Shown here: positions 11,301 to 26,300 of the stretch, piece by piece
How positions within the stretch are numbered: the stretch's first letter is position 1
Layout of the letters: every line of letters begins with the position of its first letter
NCBI GenBank assembly: GCA_022316685.1
Contig: JAKJHU010000038.1
Span: 1,474,384-1,538,383 of the forward strand
Source of the DNA: Progne subis subis
Lineage: Eukaryota; Chordata; Aves; Passeriformes; Hirundinidae
DNA: 64,000 bases
Direction of reading: 5' to 3'
Translations under genes and position numbers: made by a program
Notes under the pieces: model-generated
Database searches by the model: none
Seen by the model: only the letters and a program-made list of their open reading frames with translations
Told to the model about the DNA's origin: nothing

Positions 11301-14300
11301 TATCTTATGTTGGACAAGTGTTGTCAGCAGGAGACAATGAATTTCCATTTTTAATCAAAAGTACATTTCCTCCTAAACTTATCAGGGAGAGGGAAGAAAC
11401 CGAGTAGCCACACCATCTTCATTTTTGTTGCAAAAGAACACGGTACATAGTTCATAACATGTTGTAACAAATTCAGAACAAAATATAAAATAATCATCCA
11501 ATAGTTAAATGTCCAGTGCCACCCCAGTTATTTCTTTTGGACATAATTTAATTTTCCATGGTCTTTAAAATTATGTTATTTGTAGAAGTGCAGATTTATG
11601 TGAATATGTGACATCAAAGGCTTACCTTTGTGGTCTCTGTTTCAGATTCATTTGAATTTAGAATTGGTGTAAGATCTGGAAGTGCACTCTCTTTTCTCTT
11701 GGATGGTGACTCCAGGCCAGCAATTTTAACACTGACTGATATTGGAATGGGACGTAGCTTATCTTTAATTTTTTCCTGTTAAAATATTTTAAATTGCATA
11801 GTTAATGTACAGTGCAGAGAAGAAAAAAACAACACCAAGATGAGCTTTTGATACTGTATATAAATTCAGGATTTTCTAAACATGCAGGAACACAAAAGAG
11901 CCCAGCACTATGGGGTTTTTTTTTCCCCTCTGGCTTCCCAATCTGATGATTTCTGTCACCATTAAGAATTCCTAGGAACCACAGATGGTAATTCAGGAAG
12001 GTGAAATTCACACAGCTACAGTAAAATAACACACTGGAATAGGTTTGAGTAACACGGTCTAGTAAAAAGTGTTCCAGCCCATGGCACAGGAGTTGGAATT
12101 AGATCCTTAGGGTCCCCTTCAACCCAAACCATTCTATGATTCTATTCTATTCATAAATTAAAACTTTTTATTCTGCTGTGGTCAAAAGCAGCCTTGGAGT
12201 CTGACTCATTCCTGCTGAGCCATGGAGAGGGAATCTGTTGAGCCTCTGGAGCAGTACCACCTCTAAGCACCTCTACAGCAGCCGAGGCAAGAGAGCACAT
12301 ACCAAGCTTCCTTGCCCTGCCCATGCATCCATTCCAAAAGCCATGGGTTAAAATTCTTTTCTTGAACAGTCACACTATAAAATTCTTCAACAATTATTTC
12401 TGTTGGAAGCAGCTCTCCGTTTTTGGCTCTTAGTCCCTCTCTATTGTTCTACATTAGTTCATTTCTATTGACCTCCACAGTGTACTGCAGTGGCTACAGT
12501 TTTTAGTCATACTTTGCAAGAAAGGCAACAGGAAGAAGCAGCATGTGTGCAGGGAGTAGTAAACTATGGTGGGTTTCTTATTTTTGAAGTTTTGTATTGC
12601 ATATGACTTTGAAATTATATACAAAGTTATATACAAAGCTTCCTTCTATGAGGCTGCAAAAACCCCATTCTTTTGCTTTAAGTGGATCTAAGTGAAACAG
12701 AAATAAGATACTCTCCCTTACCTGCAGTATCAGCCTTGTAGTCACACACTCCCATGAGTTCTGTCCCCGGAGGGTTGTACTTGCAGTGAACTGATCAGAG
12801 GAGTGGTCACTGAAGCGCACCCTGGAGGGCAGGCCCAGCTTCCGCCTCTCGTTCTCCACTTCAAACGTGTAATCGATCTCTACGTCAAAAAATAAAGTAG
12901 GTCACTATTACAAAAAAAGACTCATTACCATATTAAAAAGAACTTTTAATTTCACCCTCTATTGATCTTAAGCATTATTCTAGAAGACTGTTCCAGCCAA
13001 TGCTGGGCTTCATAAACTGTTTTCTGTCATTTAAAAAACTTTCTCCATGTCAGTTTTGTCCTGCCACAATTGAGAGCCAGGTACCCCATGTGTGAATCTA
13101 AAGAACATTTCTAAATCAAATCCTGTTATTGCCTACGTAAACCGTTCCCTTGTGGGTATGCAGGGCTGGCTGCGGGAGCTGTACTTGCTGTGCGGAGCCA
13201 GCAGAGGGCTGAGCTACCCATGAAAATACCCGACTGTGCTGCAGGGGATTCCGGGTGTGCCCCAAACGGCACTTGAGAGCCAGCAGGATTCGGAGGTCAA
13301 GGTACACTGATAATTTTAACGCTGAAAGCAGAAGTGCGACTAGAGCTGTCCAGTTGTGTGCTGGGGTTTTCCTAGATCTGAACTTGGTGCATCTTTTAAT
13401 GATTGCTTCACCGAGCTAATTCAGTGCTCCAGATGGAAACAGCACTGAGTGTGCCAAGGCACTGAGAGCTGCAAGCACTTCACCTGCTGAAGGACCAGCA
13501 CCTCATTTAGGCACAGCCTTTGGATTTTAAAAGTAACTGAGAAACTCAAGGCAACACAGGAGAAAAAAGGGTCATTGGGGTTGAAGTTCCTATTTCCTCT
13601 CAAAATCCTTCACAGTTCTCCAAGAGGTAGTAACAGCAGCATTTTATCAAGTGCTTTACATTTTTGTGGCACAGTCTTCCAGTCTTCTCCTATTAATGCA
13701 GATTTTTTTCAGTTAATGATTTCCACAAATCCATTTTCATTAATACAGGACAGGTTCATAGGATAAGCCTCCAATAAGAAATAATGCTCACTAAGGATGG
13801 ATAAAATGGGCCTTAAAAATGATTCTCTAAAGCAGCACTAACCTAGAGAGGCAAAATGGTCTGGGTCTGTATAGCAGCCATTTGCTCACTGGCAGTTGTA
13901 ATACTTAGAAAGCTTTGGTCTGTCATCCACAGAACAGCTTAACACCCCAGCATGACTCTAAATACAGACTGTGCAACAGCTGAGCTTAGCACTGAGTCAC
14001 ATTTTAAATCTGTCAGTCACTGTCTGAGTCACTATAATTTGACTAATACTTTTCCATGATAAACTTTAAAGGAAAAAAAAAAAAAACCACCATGTGACAA
14101 ACAGATAAAAAATATTGATCTTTAGAACTTACTTATTCTTGGATTTAAATCTCTGGGGTTTGCAGTATATTTAAAACACGCTTTCACATCCATCCTGTAA
14201 AAAGTGCCAAGAAATTAGTATTAACCTTTAATAAGGCAGGGTCCAATAGAATGAAAAGTTCTAACTGATCAGTCTTATGACTGGCATTTGCTGCTTACTA

Positions 14301-17300
14301 GACTGAATTACAAAGCAAGAAACAATGGTTAATAAGCAATTAAGCATTTGCTCTTATGTGTTTACTCAAGAGAAAGCTGTTCAAGCCAAGATATTTGTGT
14401 TAAAAGTTTGAAGAGGCAAGGTGACATTTTCAAAAATGAATATTACGAGAAGGAAAAATATTCCACACCTTGTCTTTAGCACAGCAGCCTGAAGAAATTC
14501 AGGAAGTGAAAATGAACATATGCAGATACATTTGCTTAACCTGGATGACTCTCATATCCCTTCACTTAAACATGATCATTGAATGAATTTTGACAGCAGA
14601 AAGCTCAATACACCAAGGCTTCTGATAGAGTAATTTCTTTTTCATTTACCTTACTTCACCTTGATCCTCAGGGTTCTTTCTCTTTAGATCAATTCTATCA
14701 GGCTGTACTGTAATGTTTCTTCTAATGCTTATCACAGGCCGAGATCTTAATTTGGGGGGAAAATGGAGAATAAAAAGATCATGTAAAAAATGAAGTAGTT
14801 TCTGTTAAGATTGATGAAATAATTAATGTGAATATCAGATTCCCTCCACACCTGCATTGACACTCCAAGAAACAGAGTTTGGCTTTGATATTGGTTAGAA
14901 AAAACCCTGAAAACTATTAAAAGCTAAGCAAAGCAAAGTTCACCGAGAGCAACTACAGATCCTCAGGCGAAAGCAGGCAAAACTAGTGTGATGTTGTTGT
15001 CATTCTATACACTTATAAAAAATAGAAAATTCAGTGGTGGTTTCTATCACCAATAGTAATTCACCCCTGTAAACAACTATAGGCACTACAGTTCATTCAG
15101 ATTCATATTCACAAGAGCTTTAATACTGAAGCCTGGTGGCTGTTGGGAAATGATGTTTTCATTTCCTGCTTCCTCTGCGTGTAACCACACTTCTGCCTGA
15201 CAACTTGTCTTTTCCCTTCCTTTTCTGGAAGGGAGAAGACATTTCACATGAACAAATGAATGAGCTGATCCTGTTCTCATTAAAGCATCCAAAGTTTTAA
15301 AATAGCTGGGAGGCCACCTGCTCCATTTAACTGGGCCACTCCTTTTCACTGGTCACCATAAGGGATTTCTGTTTTCACCTTGGTAAAAGTTTTTGTCATG
15401 CCTTTATCAGCAAAAGATTAAAGCTCCTTTTGAGTAAGCAGAATACTAAATAATCTGACCAACTCCTCTACCACCTACTCTGTTCTCTTCCACAAGCCAC
15501 CTGAGTTGCTTTCCTTGGGCACTGTTCCAGTGTTATGTTGTAATTGTAAGAACATTACAATTATGTACACAGATACTATACATTTTAGAGATGGGAGCAT
15601 AAATTGTAGGAAGGGCTGTTCTGCCTGAAAAGCAGTTTGTTCCAGAATTCAGATAACCAGTTTTGGAGTTTCTGCTTCTCCTCCTTTGAGACCTGACAAC
15701 AACCACCAAAAACCTGAGCTTGATGCAGCATTCACAGTTCTGATGCTGAGACAGAGTCCTCTTCCTGTCCATTAGTAGTGATTCAGTTTAACAGTACTTT
15801 AAACTGGAAAAAAAAGCAAATGTCTGCAAAAGACTCTGACTTCATCCCTAATTAAGGCATGTGCTACAGAAATCCCAAAGGATCTTAGCTCTAGGGCTTC
15901 CTGACTGTTTCACAGCCCCAGTGCAGGCTCAGCAAGACTATTTGTGCCTCACTGGTTTGGTTCCTCAGCTCCAGAAGTGGGGGTTGGTTCTGTTTTCTTC
16001 TATCTTCAGTAAAGCACCATTAGATTACATAAGGGCAGCAAATGTATTAGTTAACTTCTCCTTAAAGAATTACTTACCACCCTTAAATTCCATTCACGGA
16101 CATCCAAGTTGCGTTAGGGCAAAACCAAGGTGCAGGTACACTGCCCACATAAGCACTCTACAGGAACTGTCCATATTCACCCCCTAACCCTCTACTGATT
16201 GTAAGGGAGACTCTCAAGGGGAGGAGGGGGATAAAGGGATAAATAAACCAACTTATGGAATCCCTGCCCCTTCCCTTCCCTCAAATTTCCAATTTCTGGT
16301 AGGAAAAGTACACTCAAATCCAAACAACTTTTTGTTATTTTAAGCAAATTATTTTTAAGAAACTAAAACCAAAGCCCTGGTGTAATTAATTAAGGTTCCA
16401 TATACAATACCTGTACACGTTTACAGAATCTGACAGGGAACCAACAGCAACATCAGGGTAGGAATTTTTATCCAGATCCATATTTCCAGCAATAGAGTAA
16501 CCAAAGAAATTGGTGTTTGTTTTTTCACCATCAAGAATCTAAAAAGCAAACAGATTGAGGGAATTCAGACATTTTAAAAGTGATAAGACATTAAAAAAGT
16601 AAAATAAGTAACAAGTGAACATAACTGTCTTACAGCCAGAGAAAAAAGAGGGAAGAGATACAATGAAGTAGGACCTGTGAAATAGGACCTCTGTGTTCAG
16701 TTCAGCTAAAGGACACTGAGGTGCCAAGATGAGCTGCTCTTCTTCCAAGAAGTTACTGGGCAATAGCAGTGAGTACCAGAAATTACTGATCTGCACAGAG
16801 TTTATTTCATCTTTATTTACAGTACTTATGAACTATAAGCATATAGCTTATTTGAACTGAAAAAGTATTCTATAAAGCATTATAAAGTATTCAAGCAGTA
16901 TTCTAGGGAGTATAATGAAGTTCCATTCCCTCCCTGTAAACTGGACACAGTGACCCTCAAAAACAAAACAAAAAACCCAAGCATTATTTAAGAAGCAAGT
17001 GGAACAGTAGTAATGAAAGAAAACAAAGAAACTACTTGTTTTCAAATCACCAGATTTTTTTTTTAATAAATTTATTTATCTACACACCTTTTTCCTTCCA
17101 CACATACTATTGGTGCCAGTGGATGGCCCCAGAAATAAATATATATATTAATATCAAGAATTCCTAATTTCTCCTATCAGCAGTGCAATCTTTGAAGGGC
17201 CCTGTGACGTTCCTGCATACCCACCACCCCAATAATAGCAATGGAAAAGAGGATGGATAGCCCTGACATTCCTTTAATTTAGTTCAAGAATAATTATGTA

Positions 17301-20300
17301 GTAAAGGTTATTTGATTACCTGTGCTGGTTTCATATTTATTCCATTCTCGGATCCGTGATAAATGTATACTTTGCCAAAACCATCATATGGAGCCCCTAC
17401 TGCAATATCTGGTGAAAATAAGTTACAACATCTATAATCATTCTTGCTCTTTCTGCAGCATGCAATCAAAGGGTAAGATGTTGCAAGTCTGGCATTGGCC
17501 AAACAGTCTCACACATTTTTACTTGTCATCGTTTTCCATTTACCTGGATATCCATCCTGATTAATGTCCCCAACATTTTCAACTGCAAGTCCAAACATGG
17601 AGTCAGTGGTTCCATTTAAGCGAAGAGGTTTCACCCCTGCCCATTTCCCTTGGCGGTTCATGTAGATGTACACGGCGCCCCCGATATCCCCACTTCTGTC
17701 AAAGTACTGTGGGGCCCCAACAACGATGTCCTGCCAGCTTAGAATTGAAAGGAAAAAAATAAACAGGCAGTGCTTTTGAAGAAGAACTCTGAAAAATAAT
17801 TGCTCAGACTGTGAGCTCATGATCAGCTTCCCAAAGAGCTGCTGAACAAAGACTAAAATGTGCATTAAACTGGCTGGGCATCAACAGCCCACTGACACTG
17901 CAAGCTGGTTCATTCCCTTGATGGCATACAAGGACCTTCTCTGGCCTTCTTGGGCTATGAGACTGCTTTCCTGCTTCTCTGTTTACAACAACTGTGTAAA
18001 TAAAACTCTTTATTAGAAAGATGATGACACTGTCCTGATTGATTCTCAAGACACTCACCAGGAAAACATGGAAGGTGGGATTTGTCATTCCTTATATTTC
18101 TAATGTGAAAAACCAAAGCGGAAATAAACAAGATCACTATCCTTTATTATACAGGCAACAGGAGTTAACCACGGACATACCCATCACTGTTGAGGTCCAC
18201 AACAGCAACATCATAGCCAAAAGAGGAGGCCAGCCCTTCTCCTTCAAACATGTGCTCCAGGGAAAGTGCTCTCTGATTTTTTTCTTTTTTCAGTAAAACA
18301 ACAGCTCCGCTGTGGTTCGCTCTTGGGGCACCAGACACAAAAGTCATCTCATCTTGGGAGACAATTCCTTTACCAGAGTCCAAAGAGAAACCTTTAACAG
18401 AGAAAGAAATAAAATATAAATTAACTAAGTAACAGCTTACATCTTAATATGAAAAAATAAACATTTCCCCTGCTATATTGAAGTGGTATATGGAATACAA
18501 GTTTTGTCTAAAACAGTGTGCTATGGCTGGGCATTCTCCATTTCTGTTTGCACTGGTGGATGCATATTTCCAAGTCAACACTCCTCTGGACACTACATTT
18601 AGTATTTTCCCACAAAACACAGTACTTCATTGCTCACTTGGTCCTGCTTTTCACCAAATACAGGATACATACAGCTTAGACACAACTACAGCTTTACCAC
18701 TTGAATATAGCTTGAGTACTTCACCTTTGGCAAAATTATCTGAAAACCTCCTAAGTCAATTCAGTATCATTCTACTTCAAACATGCAAATGTACTGCACA
18801 AGTATTCACAAATGAGTGATGTATGCAGTATTTGAGAATCAGCTTACACAGTAATGGTGAAATGGGCAGTTTTAAATTATGCAGCCCTAAACATGACATG
18901 TTCAAATTAATTTAGTCTTACAATACATCTTAAAATATGAAAAAAAACAAAGTTAAAAGACTATACTGCATATACCAATATAGCCAGTAAAGGCCAAAGT
19001 AGGAAATCTGCCCACTTTGCAAGGAAGGAAGATACCAGCCAGCAGATGGGAGTCTCCCTCTGAAACACTTCACCACTACTATGGAAATTCTCAATTACAG
19101 CAATTCACAATGAGACAGTTCCAGAAAAAAAAACTTAGGGAGTCCCAGCTGGGGAAGGGATGAGAGGGTTTGGAGAAATGCATAACAAATCACCATTTCT
19201 CTAAAGCCTTGTTACTTTGCTGTCTCCCCTTTATCTGAATCAATTTTTTTCATGCTTTACTGACAATGTATTTGATATGAGAGGGAATAGAGGGGAGAGG
19301 ATCATGACAAACGTCTGGAGATTATGTCTGACCAGATGCTGCCGCCTCAAGTGGTCACAAACCTAAGTAGCTATTCATCATTACATCCACTGACTTGTCC
19401 ACCTGTATGCTGGGAGGCAATGTTTTGTACACAAACTGATCTGGATGAGTATCAGATACAGCTGTCAAAAATAGAAGACCTATAAATATGAGCGAAAGAT
19501 TGAAGAGAAAATAAATAGTAGTTAAGCAAAGCACCTATAACTACATTTGCTTATGGTCTAAACAGACAGAACAGTAATGATTAGGATGAGCTGGCCTGCC
19601 TGGAAGTGGTTCTGATTATTACAAATCAAGGCAGCATTTACATTTAGGAGATAAATGCATTGGTTATGCAACTGGAAAAAGTTAATATGATTGTTCACAG
19701 CAAAAGGCACCAGCCTCCACAGCACTCCTCACCTTAGCAATTCTTATTCCACCAGAAGATGCTATCAGCTTGTCTAACATAAGCTCTTAGGATGATTTTT
19801 CTAGTTAACTTTACACTCAGTAATTACTGCTGATATTTAACAGAAGTTTATACTCTCTTTCTCCTAACATATATGTAGTTCTAAGTTTGCTCTCTTCTTG
19901 ACTTGCTTTTTTACTTTTTACATTAGCAATGCCCTTCCCATCTGTTCAGCTCTCTGTCACTCACGCCAAAAGCAGTGGATTGACACACCACAGAAATCTG
20001 CACTGGAACAGAAGGATTCTTTACACTTAATGCCTTTCCAAAAATGCAGCATAGCCTTTTCAGTGTATCTCCCTGGTGTACAGAAAGGTCACTGGCTTAA
20101 GAACATATTCCTGCTTTCCTGACTGCACAAAGTGCAGGAGATTCACCTCCTGCAACACACACACAAGTAAAATATAAATAGTACTTATGGTACTTGAAAG
20201 GTCTGTTAAAAGCCACTGAGTTTTAGAAACTTGAGAAATAAAAGAATTGCACTTACCTACCAGGAGAGAAAATCTGCAGCCTTAATAGTTACATCCAGAA

Positions 20301-23300
20301 ACTCAAATTTTGATAACCTTCCTGATACTACATAGCAGAGACTCTGTGACTAAGGCCTAGAGACACATTCATTGTACTGATGCATCACAGTGACTATAAT
20401 CACTCCCTGAGATTCTGTAGGCCCTCAGCACAGCTCTTGAATCTCACATTACAACAGCAGCTCTTCTAGGTACCTCAGCAGTATCATCTTACACTTTAAA
20501 CTGGCCCATAAATGTGGAGGGAGGCTGTGAATTACCCAGAACAGTTAACGTGTTACAGGATCCACAATGGAACATCTGCTCCCATTTCAGATCATCACAC
20601 CAGGCTGAGATCACAAAAGTTTCAGAGACCTAAAGAGATTTACCACACGTACTTAATCCTACCTAAGTAACTGTTAGCTGGAACAGGGACTAGATTCTTA
20701 TCCTGGCGGCTCTCATCACCAACTTCGTAAGGCCCATCATCAAAGATACCCAGATCATAAAATGTCTGATTCTTTTGTTCTGCACGAACCACCCCTGGAA
20801 AAATGAAATGATAAAATAAAAGCAAACGAATGATAAGTGAGAAAAATAACAAATAAATGTTCCCAACTTATATTAATTATGATGAATGACATAGTGACTG
20901 CTATTAAAATGGGACAAACACAGAACAGTGCACTGGGTTAGTGTTTTGTCTCTGTTCTGTGTGCCAGAAGCTCATGCTGCTCTACAGAGAAGCCATACAA
21001 TGATCTGGAAAATATGGGATACTAAGGAAATTCTCAAAGAAAACACTGAACTGATTTGGTCATAAACCACCCTTATCCTGTATTTCTTAGCCTTATAAAG
21101 CTTCTCTTAAAAAGGAGGTAAGTACACAGAAATTTAAAAAAAAAAAATGTATTTCATTATGACAAACACTAGTAATATATTTAGAAACAGTATTTAAGAA
21201 AAAAAAAAAAGCCATTGTTCAGTAAAAGGTGTGCTTCCCTTTTATCAGTTGGCATAATTAAGGTTTTGGCAAGCACAAGCATGTTTTTCCATTATGCAGA
21301 AGAATACTCTTAGGACTGTCCTAGCACTTCTCTGCAATTAAAGTAAAATGGTGTCTGCACTCAGTTTGCTGTTTCAGGTTGGTCAGATTCTGTTGACAGA
21401 TACGTGGAAGATCCGGTTTTCACTGAAGTACACCTTGTGCCAGAGCTGAACGCACTGATTTTGCACGGTTCACACACCAGGCACAGGTGTACGAGGTGGG
21501 AAAACACAGTGCTTGGAGGATCAGATGTTCTCAAGAGGAAAGTATTTACAGCTGTTGGTGTAATGAAGTGTGATGGGAAAAATCACTTCAAGAGACCAAA
21601 CTGGCCAATTATATGCTTCTGAATATAAACTAACAAAGAATATCTAGGGTTTTTTCCCCTTCTGTTTTGGAATATCTCCTAGATGACACAGAGTATTTGG
21701 CTCGTAGATTATCCATGAAATTTTACATGGACATGCATGGATTTAGATATGAATATATGTAGTATTGTTGTTACCTTCCTGCAACCCTTCAGTATTTATT
21801 TTGGAAAGTACTGGTTTCCACAAACTTTACAAAGAATAAAGGGGAGAATATTGCAGAATAAACAGAGAGTTCAGCAGCTATCTAAAATTTGTTCAAATGC
21901 AGAAAAAGGACTGGTCAAGTAATTCATACAAATTTAGTAGTTTGTTCCTGTATGGAAGTGTCCAAGTAAGCCCTCAATCCCATTTTAAGATTAGGATTAA
22001 TAAGGGGAAAATTTGCTGTACATATGTGCAAAGCTCCATTATCTATTCATAAATACACACAAAGATATTTAAAGAAACTTCAGTAAATACCCAAGCATAA
22101 CATTTTGTAAAAACAGGGTAAAATCATTACATCCCTATTACCTCCTCTCCACTTAAAAAAACCCAAACTTTGGAGGCAGCCTTTGAGAGCAGTCTCAGAG
22201 GAAATGGGAAGGGTAGGCAGGAAGGAAGCCAAGTCATACCTTTCCAGTTGTACGTGCCTGGGGCACCAAACACAATATAATGATAGTCTCTAGTAAAAGT
22301 AGCAGCAACACCTTGCTGACAGGAACCAAACTTCTCATGGCCTCTTAAACGACCATCACAAAAACTCCATACTCCGTTATCCATATCGTCCTTAATAGTG
22401 AGGTCCTGGCTCAGCACATAGCACCTTCCAATGATATCCCGGGTTTCCTGCACGGTGTTTACATACTGCCTCTTCTCATAGCGATGTGCACACGTCTGCA
22501 AGACAGAAGAAATAACGAGTGATGTTTCTGTGTGTTGCACGTCGCTTACCACCGAAGACAGGGCTCATCTAGCAGTCCCTCCTGCTACCAGTGCTGTAGG
22601 TCACCCTATAGGCACACCTACGGGCAGAGTCCAATGTTTCCTGCAGGCAGCATATGGGAAAGGTTGGGCACCTACAGTTACAAGTCAAAGCAGACTGCTT
22701 TGTGGTCAAGGAAGGTTAAATCCCTAAAGCCCTTCCTGATACCAGATCCCTCTCTTTCAAGAAGTAAGGAGAAAACCACCCTCTCTCTCAAAGAAAGAAG
22801 TGGCCGTTTCCCAACAGCTCTCAGAGTTAAAGGATCGACACACCTGTGCAGGACACAAGAAGCTGGTTCAACTACCATCTACCCAAGACTATTAAGAACT
22901 TGCCCCTTAAGAAAAGTGCCACTAAGCAGTGGCTGAAAGTTTTTCCAGTGAAGAGGGAAGTTGCTCCTACTTCCTCTGTTGGCTGTTCCAGTTACAGGGT
23001 AACTGTCACTGGGGCAGAGCTGAAGCACTAAACACATCCTGTTCCTTATCCTTTTAGACTATCCCCTGGGAAAAGAATTCTAATCAAATATTTAACACAA
23101 AGGATGAATAGCCACTGGCTAAGCAGTGTAACCACCAAACCATTGTAAAAAAATGTGAACAGCCAAATGCCTTTGCCAGCAGTGTTTCTGGAAGAATAAG
23201 ATGTAGCAGGTTGTGTGAAGAGCACGAACAAGTCAGGTTTCTCAGCTGCCAAACCTTTTCTATGGTTCCTATCAAGGCCTGCATGCAGGCAAACATGCAG

Positions 23301-26300
23301 CTGCTCCACAATAAAGCACTGCAGAACTGTTCTGCTGCAGTGACCTCCAGGCTGCTCACACCTCATCTAGTAAGCGCATTCCCCACTTACGAAGACAAGA
23401 CAGCATTAGATGAAGACGGATTATTCAGTGAACAGGCCTGTTTCCATGTGGTTCTTCCCACTTTGGGTTCTGAGGCAGACCAAAGCTAGTTATTACTGCC
23501 TCTAAATCCTTAAACAACCAGATTCACATCCTGAAGTCACATGCCCCCAAGTTTGGAAGCAGTGATACTAACCTCTCGTTAGATGAGGAAGCTTCGCTGC
23601 ACACCTGTTTCATGATGTATCAGGTATCCTGCAGCACCACAAGAGGTTTTTATTTAACTGAAAATGTTACTTTTAAAACTCTCTCCTAATGCCCAAAAAC
23701 TTTTTTCTCTCTGTTTAATATAAAATAAAGGGTATCTATGTATTGTATAAAATAAAGAATAGCAAGTAGACTTACTGCAGTGCAGTGACCATATTAATTC
23801 AGAGGAGCTACTCAGTGGAAGCCCCCCGATAAAAGCTAAAGTGAGGCTGATCATTTTGGAAAACAGGCTGATGATAATCTGCTGCTTTTACAGCCTTATA
23901 CACTATTCTTCCCTATTTCTAGGAAGTAGAAATACAGCAGCCAGTAGTATTTAAAAGAAAAAAATATGTACATGACCCAAAAAAAAAAAAAAAAAAAAAA
24001 AAAAAGAGTGTACCTCTTGAAAATAAACTGTCCTTCCTAGCTTGTTATGAAGGTTATAAAGAGAGGCTAACTCATAGAAAAATAATTTGAAGTTCTTACT
24101 ACCTCAAATGCCTTATTTTGCTAAGGAGACATTGAAGTCCTTACCTACAAGAAATCAAAGGAGTAAACTTAGGCAAGTTGCCTTCCGTTCAGCAAGCTGT
24201 ACAGAAACAGACCATTCAGAACATGTACTTTAGACCCCAGATGTTTTTGTAAGTTAGCCCTTTAGCACTTACCACCACATTTCCTCCTGGCCCCTGGCTT
24301 TGGACAGTTACACCCATCCATTGGTCTTCTTTACTCTCCATCTTCGGGTCAGCTGCAGAGTATCATAAAACAGCTTCAAATGTTAACAGTTCACTATATT
24401 TTCTTTTTTCTGAGTTTGTTTCTTGTTTGTTTTTTCTTGAAGCCCATGTCAAGAGACTCTTCATACAGAACACCAGATAGTCTGCAGGTGGCAGTATCTG
24501 TACATTTTATCACTAACAGCATCCATTTCATTAAACTTCTAGCTTATTACTTCATGTTACATCAATTTACAAACCAGTAAGAATCTACCAAGATTTAAGT
24601 ATCTCATACTACCTTAGCAATTAAGCTACAACGTACTCTGATGGAAAAAGTAGTTATGTATAAATCCCTAGAAGCAACTGTGATACACTGCCTCAGAAAA
24701 GGGCATCAAACAAGAAGAATCACATAACTGTTTCGATACAGAACAAAAGCACAGAAGAACTTACTCTCCTCATCAAATTTGACACGCATGCAATTTGTAT
24801 TTGGAGATGCAATGTCACAGCTGTACAGCCCTCCTGTTCTGTTGGCTTGTTGGGCTGGAAAAGCCTTTTCCCGGGGAGCTCCAACCAGCAATCTGCAGAG
24901 AAAGCAAAATGATTTAAAGGAATATGTAGAATGAATGTTAGAAAAGAGAAAACCAACAGAATCAGGAAGCGTTTTCACCATGTTGCGAGAGGTTTGACAT
25001 GCCAACGTTTGAGGATGGATGAAGAGCTACACCACAGCAGCGCTCTTTTAAAATCAGCAGAGGTGGGGAGGAGGAGGAGAGAAGCTGTATAGCAGTAATG
25101 CAGATTACAATTATTCGACCTGCAAACCGGTACCTGTACTGTTATTACTGTTATTATTGTTGCAATATTTACTGAGAGTGGTTGATAAAAAGTGGATGTC
25201 TGGCAGTTTTGGGAAAATCATCTTTTTATCAGGGCATCAAGTGGGGTATTTTTTGCCTTACAAGAAATTGTTGATAAGGGTGGGAAAATGACCAGAAACC
25301 CCTACAACAGTAATACAATAGTTCTCAGGCAGTCTTCTAGTTTTACACCAGTCCTACACCAGTCCGTTTGCCTGAATTTAAAGGCACCTTAGTATCTCTC
25401 ATCAAAGCAAGATTCCTCCTGGACCAAGGAAGTGTTCACTGAACTGCTCCAGGCTCTGTGCAAACATGAACTCCCCCTCTTCACTCCTTCGGGCAGATCC
25501 TTCATTTTGAAGCCAAAAATGGTTTTCTCCAACAAATGTGTCATCAAGAACAGGCCATTCCCACAAAGGACTTATTTCTCCTATTAAACAGCTACTCTAA
25601 CAAACTCTCCTTACACATTGTTCTGGTAATCAAATGCAAAGATTCTTATTTTAAACACTGTGCAATGCAAATTTCCTTCTGTATGGACTGTACATCATGA
25701 GTATTATCACAAAACCACCAGCAGACACTTACTTGCAAAATAAGGTGTATCTGAAAAAAATCTTACACTGTTGGTTTCTTTGTAATGTCACACACACAGA
25801 AGCACAGCTGCCTTTCAGGCGGCTGACTGGAATGAGTAGCAACCAGTGTGCAGTAGTTTGTGGAAGAAATCTCTCATTCAGCTGAAACATCGAGGACGAG
25901 AGAACAGTGTGTGGCTAAGTTGCAACACAGCAGGCGTGATGGATGGATGGATGGATGGATGGATGGATGGATGGATGGATGGATGGATGCTGAACTGTGC
26001 TTCCTGACCCTCAGAAATAAAACACTTGAAGGAAGATATCCCTGACATTACAGTGTCAAGGACAGCAAAGCTGAGACTACAGTTGGATCCACAAAGCTCA
26101 AAGAGAACCTCAAACCCTCTTTAATATTCAACTCTAGTTTTGCTTTATTGTGGCAGTAGGTCAAAGCACACTGCTGTCCCTCAGAATGTTATTTTTACGA
26201 AAAACAAGACTCACTTTTCTTCATGTCTAATAGTGAAGACTGTATCAGTTATGATAATATGTAGTTTTTCTTATTAAGAAAATGTTTATTCACTGTCCCT

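Larger units (their letters stand above)
11776..12721 (-). other. ITGA6: Intron 13
   Basis: 946 nt containing the CR1 fragment and the 12-bp duplication; otherwise unremarkable. Confidence 0.85.

Noticed and set aside
22530..23490. Several overlapping open frames in intron 3
   Set aside because: Overlap in different frames and strands, no similarity; intron background.
23979..24005. A27 as the tail of a processed pseudogene or SINE
   Set aside because: No coding or SINE-like body or flanking target duplication could be seen.
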